Assembly (NCBI GenBank): GCA_937958185.1
Contig: CALFFN010000022.1
Coordinates: 1 to 64,000 of the forward strand
DNA length: 64,000 nucleotides
Origin: an uncultured Neglectibacter sp.
GTDB taxonomy: Bacteria > Bacillota > Clostridia > Oscillospirales > Acutalibacteraceae
Direction of reading: 5' to 3'
Shown here one piece after another: positions 32,160 through 40,458 of the stretch (position 1 is the first letter of the stretch; each line of letters starts with the position of its first letter). A model generated the notes under the pieces. It was given only the letters and a program-made list of their open reading frames with translations. It was not told where the DNA came from and did no database searches. A program made the position numbers and the translations under genes.

Positions 32160-32885
32160 ATGACTGATTTTGAAAACAAAGACCTGCAGCCCGAAACGAC
32201 TGTTCCGAAAACGGCCGAAGCGGCAGAGCCCGCGCAGACCGCGGAAGAAGTCACACAGCCTGCCGCGGCGGAAGCCCCTGTGGCAGAGCCTGCTCAGGAA
32301 GTGCCTGTTCAGGCGGCAAGCCCTGCCCCTGAAACGGTTCCCACACGCCCCACGCCCCAGCTGACGCTGGAGCCGGACCCGGTGGTGCCGGAGATCCTCA
32401 CGCCGGAGGAAGCAAATATTCCCGGCTCCGCGGCGGAACCTTTCCATATGCCCGACCCGCCCCGCGCGCCGGAGCCTCCCAAGGCTGAGCCTGCCTATCA
32501 GCAGACGCCGCCCAACTATACGGCGCAGCAGCCCCAGTACAGCACGCCGCCCCAGTACAATCCCCAGACCCAGTACGGCGCTCCCAGTTACGGGCAGCCC
32601 CAGACCTATTATAATGTCCCCCCTGCCGGATATAATCAAAAAAGCCGGCTGGCTGCCGGTCTGCTGGCGTTCTTAGTCGGCGTTTTCGGCGTACACAATT
32701 TCTATCTGGGCTTTAACAGCCGCGCGGTAGTTCAGCTGATCGTGTCCACCCTGGGCGGAATTTTCACCTGCGGCGTGGCGACTGCCGGCGTCGCCATCTG
32801 GTCGCTGATCGAGGGCATTCTGATCCTTTCCGCAAACTCTCCCTCCCGTATGTACGACGGCAACGGCGTGATCCTGAAGGACTGA
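32160..32885 (+). CDS. TM2 domain membrane protein with long Pro/Ala/Gln-rich tail
   Basis: 241 residues. The first 155 are disordered, with many Pro-Ala-Glu repeats and then tandem QxQYxxPxQY elements (about 110-155). The C-terminal 80 residues form a TM2 domain: KSRLAAGLLAFLVGVFGVHNFYLGFNSRAVVQLIVSTLGGIFTCG, ending YDGNGVILKD. It duplicates the preceding gene with a much longer N-terminal tail and follows after 46 nt, with AAAAGGAG before the ATG. Probably cotranscribed; the hairpin at 32905 ends the unit. Confidence 0.82.
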   Translation: MTDFENKDLQPETTVPKTAEAAEPAQTAEEVTQPAAAEAPVAEPAQEVPVQAASPAPETVPTRPTPQLTLEPDPVVPEILTPEEANIPGSAAEPFHMPDPPRAPEPPKAEPAYQQTPPNYTAQQPQYSTPPQYNPQTQYGAPSYGQPQTYYNVPPAGYNQKSRLAAGLLAFLVGVFGVHNFYLGFNSRAVVQLIVSTLGGIFTCGVATAGVAIWSLIEGILILSANSPSRMYDGNGVILKD

Positions 32886-32904
32886 GCCATTTCCCTATGA
32901 AGCA

Positions 32905-32933
32905 AAGCCCCCCGGAAACCGGGGAGCTTTTTC
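32905..32933 (+). terminator. Intrinsic terminator
   Basis: Stem AAAGC-CCCCCGG / CCGGGG-GCTTT with an AAA loop, followed by TTTTTCTT. Ends the TM2 pair. Confidence 0.85.
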
Positions 32934-33056
32934 TTATCAGGTTTTTGCCCTGCCGCAATCATCGCTTCCTTTTCCGGCGGTTGGGACCGCGGCAGGATCT
33001 CAAATCCAAATTTCAGTTTACATAATTTTAGATTTTTCTTCAAAAACATTTTGTTG

Positions 33057-33085
33057 GTGACAGGCGGGAATTTTTCTGGTACAAT
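33057..33085 (+). promoter_or_regulatory. Promoter of the SLH protein gene
   Basis: GTGACA (33057-33062), 17-nt spacer, TACAAT (33080-33085). The leader is about 35 nt, ending with GGGAGGTAACCC before the ATG. Confidence 0.6.
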
Positions 33086-33125
33086 GCTGATAAGCCCTGA
33101 TTCTATGCTTTACGGGAGGTAACCC

Positions 33126-35462
33126 ATGAAGATGAAGCTGCGACAGAAATTTTTTGCCATCACACTGCTGCTGTGCTTCCTTGCGGCTGTGCCCAACACT
33201 GCGTTCGGAGCGATGGCGACCCCAAATACGGCGGGAAAAAGCGAGGTCTACACTGAGGCGACAAGACCCAACGCCGACACCTCCGGGGACGGGAGCCGGG
33301 AAAACCCCTATAACCGTTTTGAGGACGCCGTTGCCAACGTGGCGGACGGCGGTACCATATACATTCTCGGTTCCGGCGCTTTTATCAATATCCGCGAGGA
33401 GGCAGGCGTCAGCCCCTATGTCATCGACAAAAACGTGACTGTACGCCCCGCGGGGAACGAGCAGGCAGAGCTGACGGTCCGTGCCGCCGGTCTTGTGATG
33501 GGCGGCGATGTGACTTTTGAAAATGTCACGCTGGGATTTGTCAATAAGTATCACAGCGGCATTTTTGCCAACGGTCACAGCCTTACGTTGAAAAACACCG
33601 CGCGGGAAAGCGGCTGCCGGCTTGTCCATGTGTTCGCGGGGGGACTAAAACACCCAAGCGGCAGCTGGCTGGGCGCTGTGCCTGCCAGCGGCGGCTCCAT
33701 CACCATATCCGGGGAAAAGACCCACCTTGGAAACATTTACGCCGGGGGTCTGAACGTGGGGCAGGACGGCGACGCCGCGATCAGTATTGCTGGTTCAAAA
33801 AACATTGCCATCGGCAACGTATATGCCTGCGGCGCCGAGGAACCCAACTTGGATCTGGACAATATGTTTGATGTGACAGAACCGCCCGATCCCCGGTACG
33901 ACCCCACTTTCTCCGTCAACGGAAAGGTAGCGGTCCGGCTTGACGACGCTTTTGTGCGTGAAGTTGTTGGTCTTGGGGCGGCTCAGGGAACTTCCGTCCA
34001 ATTTTCCTCAGAATTTCCCAATACGAATCTTTCCCTGCTCGGGATCAGGAGCCTCGCGGTAAAATCCAGCACACTGAAGCCATCGGCGCTTACAAGCGAA
34101 AACGGCTCCGGCTTTCTTGAAATCGCCGTCGATGAGGGCGCGGTGCTGAACGTTGCCGGCAATGAGGAGCCCATCGTCACGGAAAAATTTTCCGGCGGCG
34201 GCACTCTCGTGCTCGGAAGCAGCGAAAAGCTTACGGTGGCAAGGGAACTGACGGGGACCACTGCCTTTGAGACCTCCGGCGGCTATAACGGTCACTCTGG
34301 TCTGGCACAAACCGGGCATATCTATATTGACGGTCCTGAAACCAGTGCCGGAAGCTTTACCTTTGCCCCCTCCCCCTCTCAGGCAGGCTGCGTCATTGCA
34401 GGCGAACTTTCCGGCGGCAGGAAGCTCTGGAGCATACATGCCGGAGAAACCCCTGTGCCATATCTCACCAGGCTGGAATGCCTTTCGCCGGAAAAAAGCG
34501 CCCACCGCGGCGATCTGAACAGCGGAGTTTCCTTTGATATGATCGTGCAGAGCGATCCGGCAGGATTCCCCACTTTCTATTACGAGCTGGAGCTGAACGG
34601 GAAATCACAGGAGCTTAAGCCGGATTGGGACACCGCCTCCGCTGAATCTGAGGAGCTCAATCTCCGGGTGTTTATGACCCCGAAACTGGGCAGTGACGAC
34701 GGCTATGACCTTTGTATCGAATCCATCGACCTGTCCGGCGGGATCGCCCCCGGGCTTTACGAAGTCACGGTTTCCGCGCCTTCAAAGGACGGTACGCTTT
34801 CTGCCGCCGCGCGGCTGACCGTGCTCTCCGATCCAGGCTCTGGGGAAAGCGGCTCCGGCAGTGGCAATACCGGCGGAACAGGCGGCGGTTCGACCGGGGA
34901 CCCGCCTTTGGAGCAGCCCGATGTTCCCACTCCCCCTGACGATACGGAAATACCGCCTGCGTCCCAGCTGTTTACCGATGTGAAGGCTGGAAGCTGGTAC
35001 GAAGCCCCTGTGAGCTTTGCGGTCCACCGCGGCCTCTTTTTGGGGGTGGGCAACAATAAATTTGATCCGTTTGGAAAAACCAGCCGGGCAATGGTGATCA
35101 CCGTAATTGCCAGAATGGCTGGGCAGACCGTCAGTGGGTACGATCAGGCTGTCAAATGGGCTGTGAGCGCCGGCGTTTCGGACGGAAGCAATATTCACGA
35201 TCACATTACGCGGGAACAGCTGGCGACCATGCTGTACCGTTATGCAGGCTCACCCGGCTTGAATGACGGTCGCACTGCCGATCTGACGCCCTTTGCCGAT
35301 CACGGGCAGGTCTCCCCCTGGGCAAAATCAGCGATGGAATGGGCTGTTTCCACAGGCATTATTCAGGGCAGCGACACGATGCGCCTGATGCCTCACGCCA
35401 CTGCCACCCGCGCCGAGACTGCCGCGGTCATGGAGCGGTTCGTCACTCTCAGAGAACAATAA
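33126..35462 (+). CDS. SLH-domain surface protein with beta-helix body
   Basis: 778 residues, exported by an N-terminal signal peptide (about 1-31, ending NTAFGA). The body (35-590) shows repeated short beta-strands with Asn/Gly turns, such as KNVTVRPAGNEQAELTVRAAGLVMGGDVTFENVTLGF and ISGEKTHLGNIYAGGLN, typical of right-handed beta-helix surface proteins. A Gly/Ser-rich linker (about 575-600) leads to three SLH domains at the C-terminus (about 610-778), which hold such proteins on the cell wall. Length and plan fit S-layer-attached exoproteins. Substrate or binding target unknown. It is a single-gene unit, closed by the hairpin at 35491. Confidence 0.88.
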   Translation: MKMKLRQKFFAITLLLCFLAAVPNTAFGAMATPNTAGKSEVYTEATRPNADTSGDGSRENPYNRFEDAVANVADGGTIYILGSGAFINIREEAGVSPYVIDKNVTVRPAGNEQAELTVRAAGLVMGGDVTFENVTLGFVNKYHSGIFANGHSLTLKNTARESGCRLVHVFAGGLKHPSGSWLGAVPASGGSITISGEKTHLGNIYAGGLNVGQDGDAAISIAGSKNIAIGNVYACGAEEPNLDLDNMFDVTEPPDPRYDPTFSVNGKVAVRLDDAFVREVVGLGAAQGTSVQFSSEFPNTNLSLLGIRSLAVKSSTLKPSALTSENGSGFLEIAVDEGAVLNVAGNEEPIVTEKFSGGGTLVLGSSEKLTVARELTGTTAFETSGGYNGHSGLAQTGHIYIDGPETSAGSFTFAPSPSQAGCVIAGELSGGRKLWSIHAGETPVPYLTRLECLSPEKSAHRGDLNSGVSFDMIVQSDPAGFPTFYYELELNGKSQELKPDWDTASAESEELNLRVFMTPKLGSDDGYDLCIESIDLSGGIAPGLYEVTVSAPSKDGTLSAAARLTVLSDPGSGESGSGSGNTGGTGGGSTGDPPLEQPDVPTPPDDTEIPPASQLFTDVKAGSWYEAPVSFAVHRGLFLGVGNNKFDPFGKTSRAMVITVIARMAGQTVSGYDQAVKWAVSAGVSDGSNIHDHITREQLATMLYRYAGSPGLNDGRTADLTPFADHGQVSPWAKSAMEWAVSTGIIQGSDTMRLMPHATATRAETAAVMERFVTLREQ

Positions 35463-35490
35463 TTGCACAGCCAAAAGCATAGAAACACTG

Positions 35491-35530
35491 AAAGAGCACC
35501 TTCGGCGCAATACGCCGGAGGTGCTCTTTC
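35491..35530. terminator. Bidirectional terminator
   Basis: Stem AAAGAGCACCTTCGGCG / CGCCGGAGGTGCTCTTT (one G-T pair) with a 5-nt loop. It separates the SLH gene from the converging lipoprotein gene. Confidence 0.85.
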
Positions 35531-35601
35531 CAGACGCCGTTTCAAAAAGCGGAAAACAGGATTTCCCCGCTTTCCGCTTTTCTTTCGGTTCACAATTTTC
35601 T

Positions 35602-36069
35602 TTACGCGTGGTTCACCAGCTTCACAAAATCCTCGGCGGTCATAACGGAACGGTAGATCACAGAGGAACCCCCCGCTTCCACATCGGGCAGGATAAAATC
35701 CACAAAGTCGCCGTTTACGTCCACAATGGCGGTGATCGTCAAGCCCACGCCCTCTTTTACGGTGACATTTTGAATCACGCCGTCCCCGTCCAACTTGTAG
35801 TCCAGCGCCTTCCCGGTGATTTTGAGCTGGTAGTCCGGGTAATAGGCAAACATGGAAAAATCCTTCTCCAAAGGCTCCGCGTCGGTCAGCACACCGATAA
35901 AGGTGTCGATCCGCTCCCGCTTTTCGGCAGTGCTGGAATTGAGATGGATCAGCTTCAGGTTCTGCCCATAACCCCGGGAGAGGTCCAGCTGGAGGGAATC
36001 AGGGTTCCGGCAGCCTGCCAAACAGCAGAGCAGGCACCCCGCAAGCAATAGAAAGCTCCACTTTTTCAC
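35602..36069 (-). CDS. Lipoprotein of unknown function
   Basis: 155 residues with a lipoprotein signal (KKWSFLLLAGCLLCCLAGC, lipidation Cys about residue 19). The mature part has LKLIHLNSSTAEKRERIDTFIGVLTDAEPL and YYPDYQLKITGKALDYKLDGDGVIQNVTV, and DFVDFILPDVEAGGSSVIYRSVMTAEDFVKLV near the end. I do not recognise a family. The start is GTG at 36067-36069 after AAAAGG; an upstream frame to 36132 is unlikely. It is the only gene on its transcript. Confidence 0.7.
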   Translation of the reverse strand: MKKWSFLLLAGCLLCCLAGCRNPDSLQLDLSRGYGQNLKLIHLNSSTAEKRERIDTFIGVLTDAEPLEKDFSMFAYYPDYQLKITGKALDYKLDGDGVIQNVTVKEGVGLTITAIVDVNGDFVDFILPDVEAGGSSVIYRSVMTAEDFVKLVNHA

Positions 36070-36191
36070 AAGAATGACCTTTTCCTTTCCGCAAGAAACG
36101 GAGAAGCCCTGCTCTCCAGAACCCAAAAGCAAGCCTGTCCGCTTTTCGTTTCGTTTTTCTTATTGTAGCCAAATTTCCCGAAAAAGTCAAC

Positions 36192-36680
36192 TTACTGCAG
36201 CCGCTTCAGCTTTCCCCCGCACCGGCAGCGGTAGTTCCACGGGGCTTTTACCACCTTGGACATCCGGCTGCGATAAAGCACTGCCCCGCAGGACTGGCAC
36301 TGGAGCACATATTTGACCGGGTCGTTCCGCAGGCGGGTGCTGTCTTCCTCCGCCGGGACAAGGCGCTGAATGGAGAAGCCAAAGGCATCATTGACCGCCC
36401 GGGCGTAAGCTTTCCAGCGGTCGCCGTGGTTCCGGCAGCCGGGGCAGGTGTGAAGCAGCTCATGGGCAAGGGTCTGGCGCAGCCGCTCAGGAGAATCTAC
36501 CAGCGTTTCGGAAACCTCTACCTGATACACGCCGTTTTGATAATAGCAGCAGCCCAGCCGCCGCTTTGCCCGGCAGTTCACACGCACACCGGGCAGCAGC
36601 TTTGGGGACACGGGGATTCCCATATCGCGGAGCGCCGCCGCCAGCTCCGCAAGCTCCCTGTTCAGCTCCTCCTGTGTCAT
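36192..36680 (-). CDS. SprT-like zinc metalloprotease domain protein
   Basis: 162 residues. The HExxH motif is in RQTLAHELLHTCPGCRNHGDRWK, with the third His in NHGDRW, and the C-terminal part has a zinc-ribbon pattern (CQSCGAVLYRS and CRCGGKL, four Cys). This is the SprT/Spartan fold in which the second zinc site is conserved. Such proteins cleave DNA-bound proteins in eukaryotes; the bacterial role is not settled. The start is the ATG at 36680, after GGAGAGGGAGAGGG. Monocistronic. Confidence 0.82.
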   Translation of the reverse strand: MTQEELNRELAELAAALRDMGIPVSPKLLPGVRVNCRAKRRLGCCYYQNGVYQVEVSETLVDSPERLRQTLAHELLHTCPGCRNHGDRWKAYARAVNDAFGFSIQRLVPAEEDSTRLRNDPVKYVLQCQSCGAVLYRSRMSKVVKAPWNYRCRCGGKLKRLQ

Positions 36681-36732
36681 TCCCTCTCCCTCTCCAAAAG
36701 CGCCGATAACCAAATCACAGCGCCGGAAATTT

Positions 36733-36768
36733 TCAAGGATTCCCCTGCCAATGGCAGGGGAATCCTTG
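36733..36768. terminator. Terminator-like hairpin
   Basis: Perfect 17-bp stem CAAGGATTCCCCTGCCA / TGGCAGGGGAATCCTTG with a 2-nt loop. It ends the LytTR/DUF3021 unit on its left, and on the leftward strand is followed by AAAATTT. Confidence 0.75.
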
Positions 36769-36817
36769 AATTTACTTTTATTTTAGTATAGCGAAAAAGC
36801 AGGAGTTTGGCAAGCGC

Positions 36818-37258
36818 TTATTTTTCCCGGTCCTTTCGGTACTGCCCCAAAAGCCCATCGTACTTTTTGCCCATCACCCAGAAGCAGAACTCAAACCCGG
36901 CGCAGATCAGCGCAAAGCTCACGAGGAAGCTCACAAAGAACAGCACCCAGGCGCCGGGATTTCCCATCGGCACCCAGCCACACCATACCGCAAAAGCTGT
37001 AACCAGTGCCAGCATTGGGAAAGCAAAGAGCAAAAGACGCAGGGAATAGCGCATCTTCTTGATGACCCAGCCGGAGAAGAAGACAAACTGCAACAGCGTC
37101 CCCCCCACTGACAACAGGAAAATCTGGAACAAAACTGCAATTTCCACAGTCTTCTCTCCCACGATCCAGCTGATGGTGAGAAAGATGAGCATGGCAGCGG
37201 TAAAGCACAGGCTGAGCCAGGACTTGAATTCCACAACAAAATGAAAAAATTTTTTCAT
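36818..37258 (-). CDS. DUF3021 membrane protein, partner of LytTR regulator
   Basis: 146 residues with four membrane helices (FTAAMLIFLTISWIV, IAVLFQIFLLSVGGTLLQFVFFSGWVI, LRLLLFAFPMLALVTAFAV, WVLFFVSFLVSFALICAGFEFCFWVMG). The family DUF3021 is commonly encoded right after a LytTR regulator, where the membrane protein holds back the regulator. It starts 12 nt after the LytTR gene, which supports translational coupling. The signal is unknown. Confidence 0.83.
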   Translation of the reverse strand: MKKFFHFVVEFKSWLSLCFTAAMLIFLTISWIVGEKTVEIAVLFQIFLLSVGGTLLQFVFFSGWVIKKMRYSLRLLLFAFPMLALVTAFAVWCGWVPMGNPGAWVLFFVSFLVSFALICAGFEFCFWVMGKKYDGLLGQYRKDREK

Positions 37259-37270
37259 ACAGTTCTCTCC

Positions 37271-37708
37271 TTATAAGCCTAATTTCTGTTTGACATACGG
37301 CACATACTGTCTGGAAATGACAAGCTGCTCGCCGTTTACCATGGTGGCAAACATTCTGCCCCCAAAATCCGGGCGCAGGGAACGAATGCCGTTGAAATTG
37401 ATAATAGAGGATTTGGACGCACGGAAGAAATCGCTGGTCGCCAGCCGTTCCTCCAGCTCGTAAAGCCGCAGGGGCGTTTCATAGACCTCGTCCGCGGTGT
37501 ACAGAAAGGTCTTCTTATCCGCCGTGTCGATGTAGAGTATGTCCGCCGCTTCCAGCAGAAAGGTCTGTCCCTCCCTGATGCCGGTGAGCTTGCGGTCAAA
37601 AACCTGCAGCAGGCTGATAAGCTTCACCAGCTCCGGGTCTGTTTTCCGGCAGCGAATGAGTATTTCTGTTTCCGCGTACTGTTCTCCCTCTTCAATGGAA
37701 ATCCGCAT
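37271..37708 (-). CDS. LytTR-type DNA-binding regulator
   Basis: 145 residues. The C-terminal LytTR domain (about 45-145) includes EGQTFLLEAADILYIDTADKKTFLYTADEVYETPLRLYELEERL and FFRASKSSIINFNGIRSLRPDFGGRMFATMVNGEQLVISRQYVPYVKQKLG. The first 45 residues lack a receiver domain, so it is not a two-component regulator but the DNA-binding half of a LytTR/membrane-antagonist pair like those of streptococci. The ATG at 37708 follows GGAAGGAGG. Forms a unit with the following DUF3021 gene. Confidence 0.88.
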   Translation of the reverse strand: MRISIEEGEQYAETEILIRCRKTDPELVKLISLLQVFDRKLTGIREGQTFLLEAADILYIDTADKKTFLYTADEVYETPLRLYELEERLATSDFFRASKSSIINFNGIRSLRPDFGGRMFATMVNGEQLVISRQYVPYVKQKLGL

Positions 37709-37799
37709 GGGGTTTCCTCCTTCCTGTGATCACGCTTTCAGTATACCCGGGAAATTTTCGCTCTGCAACCGATTTTTCCCCACCTGCTGAAATCCAGGC

Positions 37800-37975
37800 G
37801 CAAGTTGCAAAAAACACCTGCGGTGAGCGCGTCCCAGCGGGACGTTGGTGCGAACCGACCGAGCCGACAGGCAAGAATGAGCAATCGTGAAGCTGCTTCG
37901 TGCAAAGAAAAAAGCCCAGCGACCCGACCACAGTTTTTTGCCCTTTCTAACATCTAACGACTAATATCTATTCGC
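37800..37975. repeat. Dispersed element copy B with adjoining hairpin
   Basis: A hairpin CGTCCC-AGC-GGGACG precedes the element. Read leftward the element starts with heptads ATTAGTC, GTTAGAT, GTTAGAA and AGGGC (37940-37961) and continues for about 80 nt through GGTCGGGTCGCTGG, TTTTTTCTTTGCACGAAGC and GCTTCACGATTGC. The same order is found in copy C at 49305 in opposite orientation, so the body is about 90 nt long. Confidence 0.75.
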
Positions 37976-37988
37976 CGAGCCATTTTTC

Positions 37989-38501
37989 TCATTTCCGATC
38001 CACAACATAGCGGAAGTGGGGCATGTCCACGCCCCGGTAGTGCTTTGTCCAGCTGTCCCGCTTTTCCATGCCGTTTCGCAGCGCCACATTCTGGGAGGCG
38101 GTGTTGGTGTCCCGAATGATGGAGCACACCTCCCCGGCGTGCAGCGTTTCAAAGGCATATTCCTTGCAGCCCACCGCGGCTTCGGTGGCATAGCCTTTGT
38201 GCCAGCAGTCCCGCCGGAACAGGTAGCCGATCTCCAGCACTTCCCCGTCTTTCCAAGGCTGCATGGTCAAGCCGCACTGCCCGATCAGCTCCTCCGTCTC
38301 TTTCAGAATGACCGCCCACAGCCCGAAGCCGTACTTTTTGTACCGGGCAAGCTGCCTGTCCAGCCAGTCCTGCACCTCAGCGTCCGTAAACGCGCCCTCG
38401 TAGGCGTACATGGTCTGCTCGTCCTGCAATATCCTGCAGAGGGCGGAAAAATCTGACTGCTCCAATTCCCGCAAATACAGCCGTTCCGTTTCCAATATCA
38501 T
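37989..38501 (-). CDS. GNAT family N-acetyltransferase (RimJ/RimL-like)
   Basis: 170 residues. It has the fold opening ILETERLYLRELEQSDFSALCRIL and the acetyl-CoA region ELIGQCGLTMQPWKDGEVLEIGYLFRRDCWHKGYATEAAVGCKEYAFETL, followed by SIIRDTNTASQNVALRNGM. This is the RimJ/RimL-type branch, which acetylates a terminal amine of protein or small molecules. The ATG at 38501 follows GAGAGGAAACC. Substrate unknown. It is isolated between two repeat-rich gaps. Confidence 0.85.
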   Translation of the reverse strand: MILETERLYLRELEQSDFSALCRILQDEQTMYAYEGAFTDAEVQDWLDRQLARYKKYGFGLWAVILKETEELIGQCGLTMQPWKDGEVLEIGYLFRRDCWHKGYATEAAVGCKEYAFETLHAGEVCSIIRDTNTASQNVALRNGMEKRDSWTKHYRGVDMPHFRYVVDRK

Positions 38502-38640
38502 AGGTTTCCTCTCTTTCTTTCCGTCTGACAACTCATGATTTTTCAGGCAGGCAGTTTCTTTCCCAAAGTAAAGTGATTTCGCGTATTCAGGTTTGTACGT
38601 TTCCGTCAGTGCTGCCATACGCAATTATTTTCTTTCTTGC

Positions 38641-38735
38641 GAGGGGGGGACTCCGTCCCCCCCTCACATTCCCCCTGAAAAAAGCACAGACCTGCGACCC
38701 TATCAAGGGGTTTGCAAAGGGGGCTTTGCCCCCTT
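38641..38735. repeat. Large stem-loops in a gene-free gap
   Basis: The 348-nt gap 38502-38849 holds two perfect inverted repeats: GGGGGGAC-TCC-GTCCCCCC near 38643-38661 and TTGCAAAGGGGGC-TTT-GCCCCCTTTGCAA at 38709-38740. No promoter-like pair or open frame with a ribosome binding site was seen. They could act as terminators or be parts of a repeat family. Confidence 0.6.
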
Positions 38736-38849
38736 TGCAACGAAGAAAAGATTTTCGCACACGGAAGCATCGGCAAAGGGGAAAAAAGCAACCTGTGCGA
38801 AAGCAGATATTTGGGGGAAAATCAAAACATAAAACGAAAATATATATGA

Positions 38850-39626
38850 TTACGACCCGGTGGACTTATACCGCCGCAGCCCCAGCCGCCACAGCAGATA
38901 GCAGGGCACAAGGAACCACGCCGCGCACAGCGGCAGGAAAATAAGCAACGGATTATTTTCCCGCCCCAGCACATAGAGCAGCGGGTAATACTGGGTCAGG
39001 GCATAGGGCACGATGTAAGTGGTAAATTGCAGCACCCGCTTTCCGTATACGCTCCACGGGTACTTGCCGTGCTCCTTTCCCCCGTCGGTGAACACGTTGA
39101 TGACTTCCAGCCCCTGGGTGGTAAAAAAGGAAAGCGCCGCCCCCGCGATAAAAATGCCGGAAAACAGCAGCGCTCCGCCCAGCACCATGAAAACCACCGT
39201 CAGCGCTTTTGGAAAATCCCACTCCACGCCGCAGGTGGAAACGGCATAGGGCAGCAAAACCGCCACCTGGAGCAGCCTGCCCAGCCGGGTAAATTCAAAC
39301 CTGCTGGCAAGCACCTGGAACACCGTGTTCCGTGGGCGCACCAGAATGCGGTCAAACTCTCCGTTTGCCAACAGCGTGTCCAGCCGGTCAAAGCCACGGG
39401 CGAAAAACTCCGCCAGATAAAACTGCAGCAGAACGATGGTATAGCTCAGCAGCACCTGGCTGTAGGTAAAGCCCTCAATGGCGTGGAACCGCTGAAAAAG
39501 GAAAAATATCCCCAGAAACATATTGATGGTCACGAAAGCCTGTCCAAACAGCGCCAGGAAAAAGGAGGTCTTGTACTGCATGGCGCTTTTTAGGTGAATG
39601 GCAAAATATTTTCGATAAAGCTTCAT
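38850..39626 (-). CDS. ABC-2 type exporter permease (PF06182-like), second subunit
   Basis: 258 residues with six membrane helices. It begins KLYRKYFAIHLKSAMQYKTSFFLALFGQAF, then IVLLQFYLAEFFARGFDRLDTLLANGEFDRILVRPRNTVFQVLASRFEFTRLGRLLQVA. The conserved R-P-x-N-x-x-x-Q segment is characteristic of this family. It is encoded after the other permease, with its ATG 17 nt later. The start at 39626 follows AAAGGGAGGG; an ATG two codons upstream is too close. Forms the exporter with the two genes before it. Confidence 0.85.
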   Translation of the reverse strand: MKLYRKYFAIHLKSAMQYKTSFFLALFGQAFVTINMFLGIFFLFQRFHAIEGFTYSQVLLSYTIVLLQFYLAEFFARGFDRLDTLLANGEFDRILVRPRNTVFQVLASRFEFTRLGRLLQVAVLLPYAVSTCGVEWDFPKALTVVFMVLGGALLFSGIFIAGAALSFFTTQGLEVINVFTDGGKEHGKYPWSVYGKRVLQFTTYIVPYALTQYYPLLYVLGRENNPLLIFLPLCAAWFLVPCYLLWRLGLRRYKSTGS

Positions 39627-39642
39627 ATTCATTCCCTCCCTT

Positions 39643-40446
39643 TCAGCCGCCCAAAAGGACGGTGCGCTTCATAGCGGAGCGTTCCATCAGTTTTCCCACC
39701 GCTATCATCGCCGTGACCCAGAACACCTGTATCAGCATGGTGGATAGGATCTCCCTGCCGGCGATATCCCCGGCGTAGATCCGCAGCGGCGCGTTCATCA
39801 TGGAGGCAAAGGGCAAAAGCTCCGCGATCTGGCGAATGCCGTCGGGCAGGAAAGGAATGGGAATGACTGCGCCCTCCAGCAGCTCCACCAGCGAAGCGGA
39901 GATCGCCCGCGTCCCCTCCACGGAAACGGTAAAAAAGGCGCTGAAATAGACGATCATGCAGAAAGCCACCCCCACAAGCGCGCCCAGCACCAGGGAAAGC
40001 AGGGATAACAGCAGCTGCACCACCCCGGCAGGCGGAGCAATGCCATAGGGCGCGGGCAGCAGGGACGCCACGATCAGCACCGGGAAGCACCGCAGGAGCG
40101 CCTGGGAGAACCGCCGCGCCGCCGTGCGGGAGAACCACATGGAATAAATGCTTGCCGGGCGGCAAAGCTCATAGGCTACCGCGCCGCTGCGAACGGATTC
40201 AAAAATCTCGTTTTCAAAGCCCCAGGGCTGGAACAGCGCCAGAAACGCCTGTTGGAGCCAGATGTAGGTCGCCGTCGCCTGAAAGGTCATGGGGAACGCT
40301 TCCGGCTGGCTGCGGTAAAACGCCTGATAGGCGAGGATCAGCAGCCCGCCCCAGACAAACTGGGTCACAAGCCCGGAAAGCGCGGCAACGCGGTATTGCA
40401 GCCCCGTGATAAACCTGAGGCGGAAAAAAGCCAAATATTTTTTCAC
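39643..40446 (-). CDS. ABC-2 type exporter permease (PF06182-like), first subunit
   Basis: 267 residues with six membrane helices. Typical segments are YLAFFRLRFITGLQYRVAALSGLVTQFVWGG, TYIWLQQAFLALFQPWGFENEIFESVRSGAVAYELCRPASIYSMWFSR, and the C-terminal FLPDGIRQIAELLPFASMMNAPLRIYAGDIAG. The R-P-A-S pattern corresponds to the R-P-x-N segment of the partner. Together with the ATPase it makes a heterodimeric exporter. Substrate not identifiable. Starts 12 nt after the ATPase gene. Confidence 0.87.
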   Translation of the reverse strand: MKKYLAFFRLRFITGLQYRVAALSGLVTQFVWGGLLILAYQAFYRSQPEAFPMTFQATATYIWLQQAFLALFQPWGFENEIFESVRSGAVAYELCRPASIYSMWFSRTAARRFSQALLRCFPVLIVASLLPAPYGIAPPAGVVQLLLSLLSLVLGALVGVAFCMIVYFSAFFTVSVEGTRAISASLVELLEGAVIPIPFLPDGIRQIAELLPFASMMNAPLRIYAGDIAGREILSTMLIQVFWVTAMIAVGKLMERSAMKRTVLLGG

Positions 40447-40458
40447 GTTTCCGCCCTC

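Noticed and set aside
37800..37860. Possible CRISPR-like or tandem array near the repeats
   Set aside because: No regularly spaced direct repeats with unique spacers; only inverted repeats and the heptad element. No cas genes were seen.
38760..38849. Small gene upstream of the acetyltransferase in the repeat-rich gap
   Set aside because: Open frames there read through the hairpins, have no ribosome binding site and no recognisable domain.
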